Below, piece after piece: positions 41,293 through 50,600 of a stretch of 64,000 nucleotides of DNA. The notes beneath the pieces are model-generated. The model was not told the origin of the DNA and searched no databases. It saw only the letters and a list, made by a program, of their open reading frames with translations. Location of the stretch: assembly GCA_049323435.1 (NCBI GenBank), contig JBMOMX010000024.1, positions 1-64,000 on the forward strand, written 5' to 3'. This DNA is from UBA11222 sp049323435 (GTDB taxonomy: Bacteria > Pseudomonadota > Alphaproteobacteria > UBA11222). The translations under genes and the position numbers were made by a program. Numbering within the stretch: the stretch's first letter is position 1; each line of letters opens with the position of its first letter.

Positions 41293-42264
41293 ATGGCGGT
41301 TTACACCGAAGTTTCGGATGATGAATTGGACGCCTTTATCGCTGAATATGACATTGGCGAAGTCATTTCCTGTAAAGGTGTGGCCGAAGGCGTTGAGAAC
41401 AGCAATTATATGCTGCGCACCGATGGCGGCGACGGCACCTATTTTCTGACTTTATACGAAAAACGGGTGTCGCCTGCGGACCTGCCTTATTTTATCGGCC
41501 TGATGGAATATCTGGCGGGGCGCAATATTTCCTGCCCGCTGCCAGTGCATGGCCGTGACGGGCAGGCCTTGCGCACACTGGCCGGCCGGCCCGCCGCCAT
41601 TGTGACATTTCTCGACGGCATCTCGGTGCGCCGCCCAAGACCGCAGCATTGCGCCAGTCTGGGAGAGGGGCTGGCGCACTTGCATCTGGCCGGCCTGGAT
41701 TTTCCGATGCGGCGGGATAATGATTTATCGGTGCAGCAATGGCGTCCGCTGTTCAGGCGCTCTGCGGCGCGCGCCGATGAGATCGCCGCCGGTCTAGCCG
41801 CCGAACTGGATGCGGAATTGCAGCTGCTGGAAAACCAATGGCCCGGCAAGCTGCCAAGCGGCGTCATTCACGCCGATGCATTTCCCGATAATGTATTTTT
41901 TCTGCATGACCGCCTGAGCGGATTTATTGATTTTTATTTCGCCTGTAATGACATGCTGGCCTATGACATTGCCATATGCCTCAATGCCTGGTGTTTTGAG
42001 GCGGATGGCGCCTTCAATATTACCAAGGCGCGGCTGATGCTGGCCGCCTATCAGTCGGTCCGGCCGCTGACGGCGGGCGAGCTATCTGCCTTGCCGCTGC
42101 TGGCGCGCGGCGCGGCGCTGCGGTTTCTGCTAACCCGTATGCATGACTGGCTGTTCCCGGTTAACGGGGCGCTGGTAAAGCCAAAAAATCCTGTCGAATA
42201 TCTGCTGAAGCTGCGCTTTCATAAGGATATTACCGGCCCGCGCGCCTATGGCATTGATCCATGA
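41293..42264 (+). CDS. thrB: Homoserine kinase (ThrB, APH-like type)
   Basis: A 323-residue kinase of the aminoglycoside-phosphotransferase-like fold that serves as homoserine kinase in alphaproteobacteria. It starts MAVYTEVSDDELDAFIAEYD and has GVAEGVENSNYML (ATP region), TYFLTLYEKRV and the catalytic loop SGVIHADAFPDNVFF, then the metal aspartate in LSGFIDFYFACND. Its product, O-phosphohomoserine, feeds threonine synthesis. It overlaps rnhA by 4 bases. Confidence 0.95.
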   Translation: MAVYTEVSDDELDAFIAEYDIGEVISCKGVAEGVENSNYMLRTDGGDGTYFLTLYEKRVSPADLPYFIGLMEYLAGRNISCPLPVHGRDGQALRTLAGRPAAIVTFLDGISVRRPRPQHCASLGEGLAHLHLAGLDFPMRRDNDLSVQQWRPLFRRSAARADEIAAGLAAELDAELQLLENQWPGKLPSGVIHADAFPDNVFFLHDRLSGFIDFYFACNDMLAYDIAICLNAWCFEADGAFNITKARLMLAAYQSVRPLTAGELSALPLLARGAALRFLLTRMHDWLFPVNGALVKPKNPVEYLLKLRFHKDITGPRAYGIDP

Positions 42265-42713
42265 GCCTTCACCCTTCTGATCGCGTGGATATTTATACCG
42301 ACGGCGCCTGTTCGGGAAACCCCGGCCCCGGAGGATGGGGGGCGTTGCTGATTTATGCCGGTACCGAAAAGGAATTATCCGGCGGGGCGGAAGACACAAC
42401 GAATAATCGCATGGAAATGATGGCGGCGATTGAGGCGTTAAAAGCCCTGAAGCGCCCATGCCAGGTTCATCTGCATACGGATTCAGCCTATTTGCGCGAT
42501 GGCATCACGAAATGGATTCATGGCTGGAAGCGCAATGGCTGGCGGACGGCCGATAAAAAACCGGTCAAGAATCAGGACTTGTGGCTGCAACTGCTAGCGC
42601 TGATCGAATCTCAGAAAGTGACCTGGCACTGGGTGAAGGGGCATTCAGGACATCCGGAGAATGAACGCGCCGATAGTCTGGCCAATCAGGGCATGGCGCA
42701 GTTCAAACGCTAG
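42261..42713 (+). CDS. rnhA: Ribonuclease HI
   Basis: A 150-residue nuclease that degrades RNA in RNA-DNA hybrids. The four catalytic acids are D14 (IYTDGACSGNPGPGGWG), E52 (NNRMEMMAAIEAL), D74 (LHTDSAYLRDGI) and D138 (HPENERADSLA). It has the basic handle region (WIHGWKRNGWRTADKKPV) of the E. coli type. The ATG overlaps the thrB stop. Transcription probably ends at the hairpin plus T run at 42819-42917. Confidence 0.97.
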   Translation: MSLHPSDRVDIYTDGACSGNPGPGGWGALLIYAGTEKELSGGAEDTTNNRMEMMAAIEALKALKRPCQVHLHTDSAYLRDGITKWIHGWKRNGWRTADKKPVKNQDLWLQLLALIESQKVTWHWVKGHSGHPENERADSLANQGMAQFKR

Positions 42714-42759
42714 ACCATGATGACATTAGATCGAATCACATCCCCCACCACGTCATTGC

Positions 42760-42975
42760 TGTAAGAGTCAGACAATTCGCTGACAAGATTGTGGTGTTAA
42801 TGTACTTAAAAAAAACGCTGTCACCCCGCACTTGTTGCGGGGTCCAGGGTTACAAACTCAGGCCTTCATTTGAGTCTCCTGGACCCCGGAATAAATCCGG
42901 GGTGACACTCTTTTTTTAGTCTTCGAACCTTCACTTAACCCAGGTTTCTTGTCAGCGAATTATTTGACTTCTACA
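42760..42975. mobile_element. MITE-like element with 28-bp inverted ends and 5-bp target duplication
   Basis: The ends TGTAAGAGTCAGACAATTCG... (42760-42787) and the reverse complement of 42948-42975 agree at 24 of 28 bases, all of the inner 14 (ATTCGCTGACAAG) being identical. ATTGC flanks the element on both sides (42755-42759 and 42976-42980). Removing it with one ATTGC restores CGTCATTGCGAGCC, the perfect mate of GGCTCGCAATGACG at the far end. At 216 bases it has no coding capacity, so it would depend on a transposase elsewhere. Confidence 0.8.
42819..42907. repeat. 89-bp palindromic repeat (type A), inverted copy of 14181-14269
   Basis: TGTCACCCC and GGGGTGACA ends enclose CCCCGCACTTGTTGCGGGG and CCCCGGAATAAATCCGGGG, plus an inner GGTCCAGG/CCTGGACC pair. 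It is followed by seven T residues (42911-42917), so on the plus strand it could serve as the rnhA terminator. Confidence 0.85.
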
Positions 42976-43071
42976 ATTGCGAGCCGAAGGCGAAGCAATC
43001 CAGGAGCCGCACGGCAAAGTCTGAGTTTGTGGCGTCTGGATTGCCACGCCGCTTCGCGGCTCGCAATGACG
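42976..43071. repeat. Right part of a split palindromic repeat (ATTGCGAGCC type)
   Basis: ATTGCGAGCCGAAGGCGAAG and GCAATCCAG on the left pair with CTGGATTGCCACGCCGC and GGCTCGCAATGACG on the right. The first CGTC of the left end lies at 42751-42754, displaced by the MITE-like insertion. Confidence 0.75.
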
Positions 43072-43143
43072 GTGTAGATGGATTTTGAACAAACCTGATG
43101 TCATAACGCTCTAAGGTGCCATCACTGCGGCGCTGCCTGACGC

Positions 43144-44319
43144 TTAATGAACCGCGCCGCCGCCTGTGCTATCGGTGCTGAGGGCGGAACGCATGCCTGT
43201 AAACATTGATTTTATGACTGAGGCTTCATACCTCTCGGCCCGGCCATTATGGCTGAACCGCAACCAGACATCCACGACCAGAACCAGAGAGCAATTGCAG
43301 GCCCCAAGGGTCCAGTATTTTTCCACTGCGGTTTGCAAAAAGTTACGGAATGGCACGGGATTGCCTTCCTCAATCAGCGCATTATACGCCTGGTCGCACT
43401 CCTGCAGGATTGACTGTGTATTTTTATAGGCGTTGCGCAGCCGGTTCTGAATATCCTTTCGGAACATCATGATGCCTTCGCGTTCGCCGCCGACCAGCTT
43501 GCGAATATCAATCGGGATGGAATTGTCGGATTGCAGAAAAGTCAACAGCTCCGCGATGCGCGGCCTGATGCTCTGCAATTGATACTGATAGTAAGACACG
43601 CCTTTCCAGGCGCCGAACACTTCAGGAATGGCCGAGGCATCAATACGGAAGGCGGCAATGAAGGCGGATGCGTCTGTGGAATTGGAATCCCAGATACCGT
43701 CAATGAAGGACTGGGTCCGCTTTTCAGCATCGGTGGGCGAGAGGCCGGCATAAGCACGCGCAACGATCGGGCGTACCCGCTGCTCAATGACAGTGCGAAC
43801 TTCCGCTTCTTCCTCTTTGACGACATTCAGATATTGCGGATTAATCGTAACGTGCTTGTCAGCCAAGACCGATTTCAACAGAAACGGATCAAAAGAGGGC
43901 ACACCCTCCAGGATGTGCAGAAGCGCCAGATCGTTTGCATGCGCTGCATTATCGGCAATATTAATGCCGCAATGATGTTTCATGAGCTCGGCATATTTTG
44001 GCTGCCCCATGAAAATGGCGTGGCCGCCGAGATCCGGCTCTTCGAAGACCTTGGGAACATAAATGGCGGTCTGGATAGGGCGATTGCCGCCCTTGTTCTG
44101 CGGCGGGACAGGACGGAACTGCATGTCCCTTTGCCCCTTCAAGGCCTTGTCAAGCGCGAAGCAGGGCTGCTTGAAGATGATTGTCTGATTCAGCTCTTCG
44201 CTTTGAAACATGCGTTCTTCTGGTTTCAGTTCGCGCGAAATATCAAGCACACGAAACGAAACCGCCGAGCTGGCCTGTAGAATATTAGCTAATGGGATCG
44301 ACACCGTCGCTGCCTTCAA
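43144..44319 (-). CDS. Unrecognised protein, probably acquired locally
   Basis: A 391-residue soluble protein with no signal peptide or transmembrane segment. The N-terminal third is beta-like (YVPKVFEEPDLGGHAIFMG). The middle and end are helical and rich in Q, E and R (VKEEEAEVRTVIEQRVRPIV, FRKDIQNRLRNAYKNTQSIL). Cysteines cluster in WTLGACNCSLVLVVDVWLRF near residue 340. I cannot assign a family. The start is uncertain: TTG at 44319 lacks a ribosome site, and ATG 44211 with AGAAG upstream is an alternative. It lies between repeats and the peroxiredoxin gene, where related genomes usually have rnhA next to the peroxiredoxin. Confidence 0.65.
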   Translation of the reverse strand: MKAATVSIPLANILQASSAVSFRVLDISRELKPEERMFQSEELNQTIIFKQPCFALDKALKGQRDMQFRPVPPQNKGGNRPIQTAIYVPKVFEEPDLGGHAIFMGQPKYAELMKHHCGINIADNAAHANDLALLHILEGVPSFDPFLLKSVLADKHVTINPQYLNVVKEEEAEVRTVIEQRVRPIVARAYAGLSPTDAEKRTQSFIDGIWDSNSTDASAFIAAFRIDASAIPEVFGAWKGVSYYQYQLQSIRPRIAELLTFLQSDNSIPIDIRKLVGGEREGIMMFRKDIQNRLRNAYKNTQSILQECDQAYNALIEEGNPVPFRNFLQTAVEKYWTLGACNCSLVLVVDVWLRFSHNGRAERYEASVIKSMFTGMRSALSTDSTGGGAVH

Positions 44320-44371
44320 TATCTGATAAGGCAGGCATGATGAACGAATAAAATTAGCAAATGCTGAATAA

Positions 44372-44405
44372 GCCCCCGGTTAGCGGTAAAACCCTGACCG
44401 GGGGC
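44372..44405 (-). terminator. Hairpin terminator after the peroxiredoxin gene
   Basis: GCCCCCGGT (44372-44380) pairs with ACCGGGGGC (44397-44405) seven bases beyond the minus-strand stop at 44413. Only a short T-rich tail (TTATT) follows on the minus strand, so strength is uncertain, but position and GC-rich stem fit a terminator. Confidence 0.6.
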
Positions 44406-44412
44406 AGATCTC

Positions 44413-44898
44413 TTAAAGCTGCGTTAACATCGTGTCCGCGCCGCTTTTGACGGCGCCGGAGGGCGCATCCTCAATATTGAGCTGTTTGACAACGCCATCC
44501 ACAACCAGCATGGAATAGCGCTTTGAACGCAGGCCAAGGCCCATTTTGGAGAGGTCCAGATCCAGCCCCAGCGCCTTGCTGAACGTCCCGCTGCCATCGG
44601 CCAGCATGAGAACCTTGTCGCCGGCATTGCGATCCTTGCCCCAGGCCCCCATGACGAAGGCGTCATTAACCGACAGGCAGGCAATCGTATCAACCCCTTT
44701 AGCCTTTATAGCGCCTGCTTTTTCAATGAAACCCGGCAGATGCTGATTGGAGCAGGTCGGGGTAAAAGCGCCCGGCACGGCAAACAATACCACTTTCTTG
44801 CCGCCAAACAGTTCTGCGGTTGTGATGGGTGCGGGGCCCTTTTCTGTCATATGCATCAGGGTGGATTCAGGTATCTTGTCTCCAACATTGATCGTCAT
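44413..44898 (-). CDS. Prx5-type peroxiredoxin
   Basis: A 161-residue thiol peroxidase of the PrxV (1-Cys/atypical) family that reduces hydrogen peroxide and organic peroxides. The peroxidatic cysteine is C49 in FAVPGAFTPTCSNQHLPGF, with the conserved threonine and the later CLSVNDAFVMGAWG and LRSKRYSMLVVDGVV. It is cytoplasmic. In other alphaproteobacteria this gene lies next to rnhA; here 1.7 kb of repeats and an unknown gene intervene. It follows the DsbD-like gene by 43 bases. Confidence 0.95.
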   Translation of the reverse strand: MTINVGDKIPESTLMHMTEKGPAPITTAELFGGKKVVLFAVPGAFTPTCSNQHLPGFIEKAGAIKAKGVDTIACLSVNDAFVMGAWGKDRNAGDKVLMLADGSGTFSKALGLDLDLSKMGLGLRSKRYSMLVVDGVVKQLNIEDAPSGAVKSGADTMLTQL

Positions 44899-44941
44899 CT
44901 TCAGTCTCCCTTGGTGAACGCTGTAATTTTTCTCCGCCAGA

Positions 44942-45781
44942 CTACTCTGTTCCGGCCTGTTTCGCCAGTTTCACTTGCGTTTCAATCGCAAATTCCCTGT
45001 CAACCAGCGTGAGGGTGGCTGTCTGGCCTGCCGGATGCGCCTCTTTATCCAGAAAGACCACCGTCAGCCTGAAATGCGCACGGCGGCGGCCATCCATATA
45101 GCTTATTTCCGGGGCCGAGAATATCAGGTCGGCAACCCCGTCCACAAACAGATCGGGTGAAACGAACCCGGCATCGGCTTCGGCGTCAATGTGCAACGCG
45201 GCGGTCTGGTTTGTTTGCGTGATATAGGAAGCGATGATCCGGGCCGGACTGGCGTCATGCTGCGGCACAGGAACCGTGTCGAGGGCGGCCTGCAGCGCCG
45301 CCAGATTCCCGCTGGCCTTTGCCGGGCCAGGCGGTATGTGCAGCGTCAGATCAGCCTGCTCCGGCACACATATGTCCCGGCACACGGCATAGTCCACCCG
45401 AAGCGCCAGATTGACCGGTTTGGCGGTGTCCAGTGGCTGCACGAAAAACGGAAATGTCACCGGCCCGTCATAGCCGTAGGATTCCTGCCCCTGCAAATTC
45501 TGCCGTTTTGGCACAGGCCATTTGATTTCAGGCAGCGCGGCATTTTCATGCGTCTGAAATAAAAATACCGGCGGCAGGCCGCTTTCACCCGGCGCCCGCC
45601 AATAGGTTTTCCAGCCGGGCTGAGGTTCAATACGGACACCCAGCAGCAGAGGCTCTCCCCCGCCCACGGCCGAAGCCGCACCAAGCAATTCTATGCGGGA
45701 AAAAGACGGTTCCGCATTCGCCCCCGGCGTCAGAAACAGACATGCGGAAAAAACAGCCCTATGCAGGACGTCCCGCTTCAA
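44942..45781 (-). CDS. Periplasmic DsbD N-terminal-domain protein (DsbD alpha-like)
   Basis: A 279-residue secreted protein resembling the N-terminal domain of DsbD. A signal peptide ends at GANA-EPSF. GWKTYWRAPGESGLPP and the cysteine pair in VDYAVCRDICVPEQADLTL are the family marks; the pair would exchange disulfides with periplasmic partners. The membrane and thioredoxin domains of full DsbD are absent. The start seems to be TTG at 45781, overlapping the CoA-transferase stop (TTGA), which implies coupled translation. Confidence 0.85.
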   Translation of the reverse strand: MKRDVLHRAVFSACLFLTPGANAEPSFSRIELLGAASAVGGGEPLLLGVRIEPQPGWKTYWRAPGESGLPPVFLFQTHENAALPEIKWPVPKRQNLQGQESYGYDGPVTFPFFVQPLDTAKPVNLALRVDYAVCRDICVPEQADLTLHIPPGPAKASGNLAALQAALDTVPVPQHDASPARIIASYITQTNQTAALHIDAEADAGFVSPDLFVDGVADLIFSAPEISYMDGRRRAHFRLTVVFLDKEAHPAGQTATLTLVDREFAIETQVKLAKQAGTE

Positions 45782-47430
45782 GGCGCAAGCTCAAGATAAA
45801 GCAAATCGCGCGCCGCTATGCCGGGATCGCCCGGCAGTGTGACCCCCGGCAGCGCGGCGTAAAGCCGCTGCAACGCCCCGCGCTGCACCTCTGTTATGGC
45901 AAATCCGCGTTTTTGCAAAAAGCCGATGGCGCGCAAATTATTGTTGGCGATCTGCACGGTTACGCTGCGGCAGCCTTCCGAACGGGCGAGCGCGATCACG
46001 GCCTGCAACAGTGCATCGCCGTGCCCCTGTCCGGGATGCGCGCTGTCCAGACAGACAAGATGACACTGATCCCCCGTGATCAGAAAACTGGCCAGCCCCG
46101 CCAGGCCGCCTGCGCGCCGGGCAGCGAACCCGGCAAGCCCGCTTGCATCCACCAGACCGGCAGGGCCCGGCAGATGCGGCGTGCCAAAGCGCGCCAGAAG
46201 ATAAGTTTCAATTTCCTGACGCGCGGTTTGCTTCAGGCGCGACAGGTGCAGTGCTGCGCCCTCAATCTCCTGCAATATTTCCGCGCGATTGCCATCCAGT
46301 TCCGGCGGCGCGCCCCTGGTCAGCGGATCGGCAAAAGCCGACAGCTTGATAGGGTTCCCGGCCATATGCAATGTGCCCGCCAAACGATCCTGCGCGGTGA
46401 CGACCATATTGCGCGCCTTGATCTGCGGGTCGGCAAGTATCTGCGCGACATTATTGATGGGTCCGGCAGGGACGCCGCGTTCATGCAGCCGGTGAAGCCA
46501 GTGCGCCACACTGTCCTTTGCCAGCGCCGCTTCAAAACACTGTTTCAGGGCCTCGACATTCTGGTTGCGCAGCGGTCCGCTGACAAAGCGCTGGTCATCC
46601 TGCAATGCCTGCAACCCCAAAGCATCCAGCGCCAGATGAAACAGCTTGTCATTTCCCGCTGCAATGATCACATGGCCATCCTGCGCCGCATAGGCTTCAA
46701 AAGGCGTAATCGAGGGATGGCGCGCGCCAAGCGGCCCCGGAATTTCTCCCGTCGTGAAATAGCGCACGATAGCGTTTTCCAGAATGGCCAGCTGGCAGTC
46801 CAGCATGGCGACATCGACCTTGAGACCCTTGCCGCTGATCGTGCGATGATGCAGCGCCGCCAGGATTCCAATGGATGTAAACAGCCCGGCGGTAATATCG
46901 CCAATCGAACTTCCGACGCGCGTAGGCGGCCCTCCCGGATGGCCGGTCAGGCTCATAATCCCGCCCATGCCCTGCACCACCATGTCATAGGCCGGACGAT
47001 CCGAATAGGGGCCGCTATGGCCAAAACCGCTGGTTGCCGCATAGATCAGATGCGGAAAGCGCGCATGCAGCGCCTCCCACCCATAGCCAAGCTTTTCCAT
47101 GGCGCCGGCGCGGAAATTTTCCACCAGAATATCCGCCTGCGCCAGCAGCCGTTCAAAAATCTCCCTGTCCGCAGGCGCTTTCAGATCCAGCGCAATCGAG
47201 CGCTTGCCACGGTTCAGCGACATAAAATAGGCGGAACGATCGCCAATGAAGGGGCCAAAGGCGCGCGCATCATCGCCGCCTGAAGGTGTTTCCACCTTGG
47301 TTACCGCCGCACCAAGATCAAGCAGGTTCATCGTGCAATAAGGCCCTGCCAGAACCCGTGACAGATCAAGCACCCTGATCCCGGATAAAGGCCCGCACTG
47401 TTGTGGCATGTTTTCATCCGTGCCGGACAT
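45778..47430 (-). CDS. Class III CoA-transferase (CaiB/BaiF) fused to a GNAT acetyltransferase domain
   Basis: A 550-residue fusion. Residues 12-395 are a complete class III CoA-transferase: GIRVLDLSRVLAGPYCTMNL, FMSLNRGKRSIALDLK, the catalytic Asp near 149 in SDRPAYDMVVQGMGG, and RGVPAGPINNVAQ. Residues about 405-550 look like a GNAT domain, with the acetyl-CoA loop HPGQGHGDALLQAV (465-478) and NNNLRAIGFLQKRGFAIT (497-514). Class III enzymes usually end near 400 residues. The frame is unbroken, so the fusion is genuine in this sequence. The substrate is unknown; a link of CoA ester and N-acetylation is inference. Confidence 0.85.
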   Translation of the reverse strand: MSGTDENMPQQCGPLSGIRVLDLSRVLAGPYCTMNLLDLGAAVTKVETPSGGDDARAFGPFIGDRSAYFMSLNRGKRSIALDLKAPADREIFERLLAQADILVENFRAGAMEKLGYGWEALHARFPHLIYAATSGFGHSGPYSDRPAYDMVVQGMGGIMSLTGHPGGPPTRVGSSIGDITAGLFTSIGILAALHHRTISGKGLKVDVAMLDCQLAILENAIVRYFTTGEIPGPLGARHPSITPFEAYAAQDGHVIIAAGNDKLFHLALDALGLQALQDDQRFVSGPLRNQNVEALKQCFEAALAKDSVAHWLHRLHERGVPAGPINNVAQILADPQIKARNMVVTAQDRLAGTLHMAGNPIKLSAFADPLTRGAPPELDGNRAEILQEIEGAALHLSRLKQTARQEIETYLLARFGTPHLPGPAGLVDASGLAGFAARRAGGLAGLASFLITGDQCHLVCLDSAHPGQGHGDALLQAVIALARSEGCRSVTVQIANNNLRAIGFLQKRGFAITEVQRGALQRLYAALPGVTLPGDPGIAARDLLYLELAP

Positions 47431-47435
47431 GCAGT

Positions 47436-47630
47436 CTAATCCCCCTGATCCGGATCGGATGGCAGGCGCAGCCCGTCAAATTTGCGGCCCTGTTTTTCAT
47501 TTGCATCACGTGCCAGAGCGCGTTCGCGCCGGGGCATCCCGAATTTTACGTTATTCTCGGCGGCTTTTTTCAGCCCCGCCCGCTTGGCCCGCTGTTTGCG
47601 CGCTTTATTAAGATTGACGATCTCGGTCAT
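47436..47630 (-). CDS. Small basic DUF4169-family protein
   Basis: A 64-residue protein beginning MTEIVNLNKARKQRAKRAGL and ending in an acidic DPDQGD. The layout NLNKARK..., AEENNVKFG-like (AAENNVKFGMPRRE) matches DUF4169, a family of small alphaproteobacterial proteins of unknown role. It is 5 bases before the CoA-transferase gene and divergent from the AsmA gene. The start at 47630 has no clear ribosome site. Confidence 0.8.
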   Translation of the reverse strand: MTEIVNLNKARKQRAKRAGLKKAAENNVKFGMPRRERALARDANEKQGRKFDGLRLPSDPDQGD

Positions 47631-47689
47631 AGCGACATTATCTACGTTGCGATAAAGTCCGAGTATAGCACAAGGAACAGATTCGGCAC

Positions 47690-50600
47690 ATGCGGCCATC
47701 ACGCAAATTCAAACGTCCCGCAGCCCGTTTTACCAGGCTGGCGGTAGGGTTCTCTATACTCATTACCGTCCTGGCCGGGCTGGCATTGATCGTTCCAGGC
47801 TATATTGACTGGAACAGCTACAAAAGTGAAATTGAAACCCAGGCCAGTGCGCTGTTTGGCCGCCAGGTCAAAATTAATGGTGCGATCGGGTTCAGACTGT
47901 TACCGCGTCCGGAATTGTCGCTATCGGAGGTGACGCTTGCCAGTATCGCAGGCGCACAGGACGCTGTGCTGCTGGATCTGGCGCGGCTGGAAACGCATCT
48001 TAGCGTGCTGCCGCTTTTCTCCGGAAAGTTCGAAGTGGCGAATATTCGCCTTATCAAGCCGGTGTTGAAGCTGGAGACGCTGCCGGATGGCCAGGCAAGC
48101 TGGCCCTGGCAGGATGGTGCTGTGGCGTCCGGCAATCCCGACATCCGCTTTGATCAGATCGTGATTGAACATGGCAGTCTGCATTACAGCAATCAAATGA
48201 CCGGCGGCAAGTTGCGGCTGGATGATATCAACACCCGGCTTACGGCCGGTTCGCTGCGCGGGCCCTTCGCCGCCGCTGGATCTGTGACGCTTCAGGAAGT
48301 TCCCGTTCGCTTTGACGCCACGCTGGGCGAGATTAAAACAGACCGGCAGACCGCCCTTGAGGTCAAGGCGCAGCTGGACGGGGATACTGCTCTGAATTTT
48401 TCCGGCAAACTGTCCGCGCAGCAGCACCTCACCGGAAATTTTCATAGTGCGGGCGCTGATCTGACGGCGCTGACGGCGGCGATGGCGCGTTTTGGTATAG
48501 CCGCATTTGCGCGGGCGCGGCCCGATTTCCTGCGTCTGCCCTACAGGCTGGATGGGGGCATTTCGCTCGCACCCAGCCACATCATGCTCGATAAATTGAA
48601 ACTGGCTATCGGGGAAAATACCATAACCGGCAGCCTGTCCCGGGATACCAGTGACGCACCGTTTTTCGAAATCATTGCATCCGCATCCAGCCTTGATCTG
48701 GACACGCTGCCCGCAACCGCCAAAATCCCGTTAACGGATACGGGCGCGCCTGCTGCTGAATATTCTGGCGGGCTCGAAATTCCACAGGATTTGCAGGGCG
48801 TGATACGCCTGAACGCGAAGGCGGTAAAATTAAATGGCAGTCATATCCGCGATGTGACCATGACCGCCACACTGTCCGGCGGCGCAGTGGCCATAGAAGA
48901 GGCCAGCGCCAGTCTGCCGGGCAATACTGCAACAAAATTGTCCGGCACGCTGACGGCGCCGGATGGACAGCCCGGATTTTCCGGCAGGCTTGATGTGAAC
49001 GCCCAGAATTTGCGCGCCCTGCTGGGCTGGCTTGACATCAGCCTGCCGGATTTGCCGGAGCGCAGCCTGAATCGCGCCACATTGACGGGGCTTGTTGAAT
49101 TTTCGCCTTCGCAGCTGGACATGCAGAAGATTGACGCTGAAATAGATTCTTCCAGGATAACAGCCAGTCTGGCGCTGGCGCTGCGCGACCGGCCGGCGCT
49201 TGGCATGAATATTCACATTGATCAGCTGAATGCGGATAATTATCTGCCTATGCCGCCCGGAACGCAGGCAACTGCGCCGGGTACGGATCAATCCGGACCG
49301 GACATGTCCGCGCGCTGGACGGCGGCGCGGCAATTGACGCAATCCTATGACAGCAATTTCAAACTATCCGTTGATCAGCTTGTCTATCGCGGTATTCCCG
49401 TTACCGGCGTAAAAACCGAGGGGGCGCTGATCGGCGGCACGCTCGCCGTCAATAATTTCAGCATAACGGATATAGCCGGTTCTGCGATCAGCCTCAGCGG
49501 CATTTACAGTAATTTTCTGTCACAGCCGGAGGGAGAGCTGAATATCCGGATTGCGTCAAATAATCTGGACGGGCTTGCGAATACGCTGGACTTTTCCCTG
49601 CCGCTGCCGGGAGCGCAATTGGGTAAATCCCTGATCGACACCAGACTGCTGCTTGTCAATGCCGCGCTGGAAGCGCAAAGCACGCTTCAATTCGGGGAAA
49701 CCAGAATTCTGCTGAACGGCACCGCGGCAGGAATTGCGCCAGGCATCGCCGCTGCAACAGGCCAACCGGTGGCCATCAAGGGGCAGGTATCCCTTACCAA
49801 TCCCAGCCTGAAAAAATTCGCCGCTCATGCCGGCTGGGTGCTTGCCCCGGCCCCCGCGGAAGAGGACGCAGGCATAAATCTGACTGCGGACATTACCGGA
49901 ACCGCCAGTGAAATCAGCCTGTCGCCATTGGCCGGCGCCATCGGAACGGTTCCCCTGCATGGCGCGGCGCAATGGCTGTATGGCGCAGACAGGCCTGCGC
50001 TTAAGGCGGAAATATCGGCGGGCGAAATTCTGCTGGAAAATTTCTCCGGCGCGGAAGAAACCGGCACGGGGACGCGCATTTCCAAAAACCAGCAAGTGCC
50101 CTGGTCGGGCATCCCGTTTGATTTCGCCTGGCTGGACAAGTTTGACGTGGCGCTGAAGATGGACGCCGTCAGATTTGCCTGGCGCGGGTTCGATATCCTT
50201 AAACCATCCGCCCTGTTTTCCGCAGACGCCGCCAAAATTGAACTGCAACAGTTTACAGGCACGCTGTTAGGCGGCCAGACACAGTTCAAAGCCACGCTGG
50301 ATCGCGCCCCGGCCGCGCCGCAATTTCACGCCGCATGGCAATTGCGCGGTGTGGATCTGGCCCCGGTGGTCATGACACTTACCGGCGATCCGGCACTTGC
50401 CGGCCAGCTGGATTTTTCCGGCGAGGTGAAGGGGGCTGGCATCACCAGTTTTGCCATCGCCTCCAGTCTTGAGGGGCAAGGCCAGATCACCGCAAGCAAT
50501 GGGTTTATTCAGGGCCTGGATCTGCCCGCCTTTGGCGCGCGGCTGGAAAGTCTGGAACGCGCTGCTGATTTTGCAGGCATGGCCCAGAGCGTGCTGCATG

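Larger units (their letters stand above)
42733..43105. repeat. Nested block of palindromic repeats between rnhA and an unknown gene
   Basis: This 430-base intergenic region (42714-43143) has no gene and consists of repeats. The outer flanks (GAATCACAT... at 42733 and TGTAGATGGATTTTGAACAA at 43073) match 235-293. Inside lies a palindrome with CGTCATTGC/GCAATGACG ends that is split by a 216-base insertion, which itself carries a further 89-base palindrome. Confidence 0.75.

Noticed and set aside
45742..47283. 513-residue plus-strand reading frame opposite the CoA-transferase
   Set aside because: It is rich in Arg, Gln and His, has no family resemblance and is fully explained as the antisense of a GC-rich coding sequence with strong codon bias.
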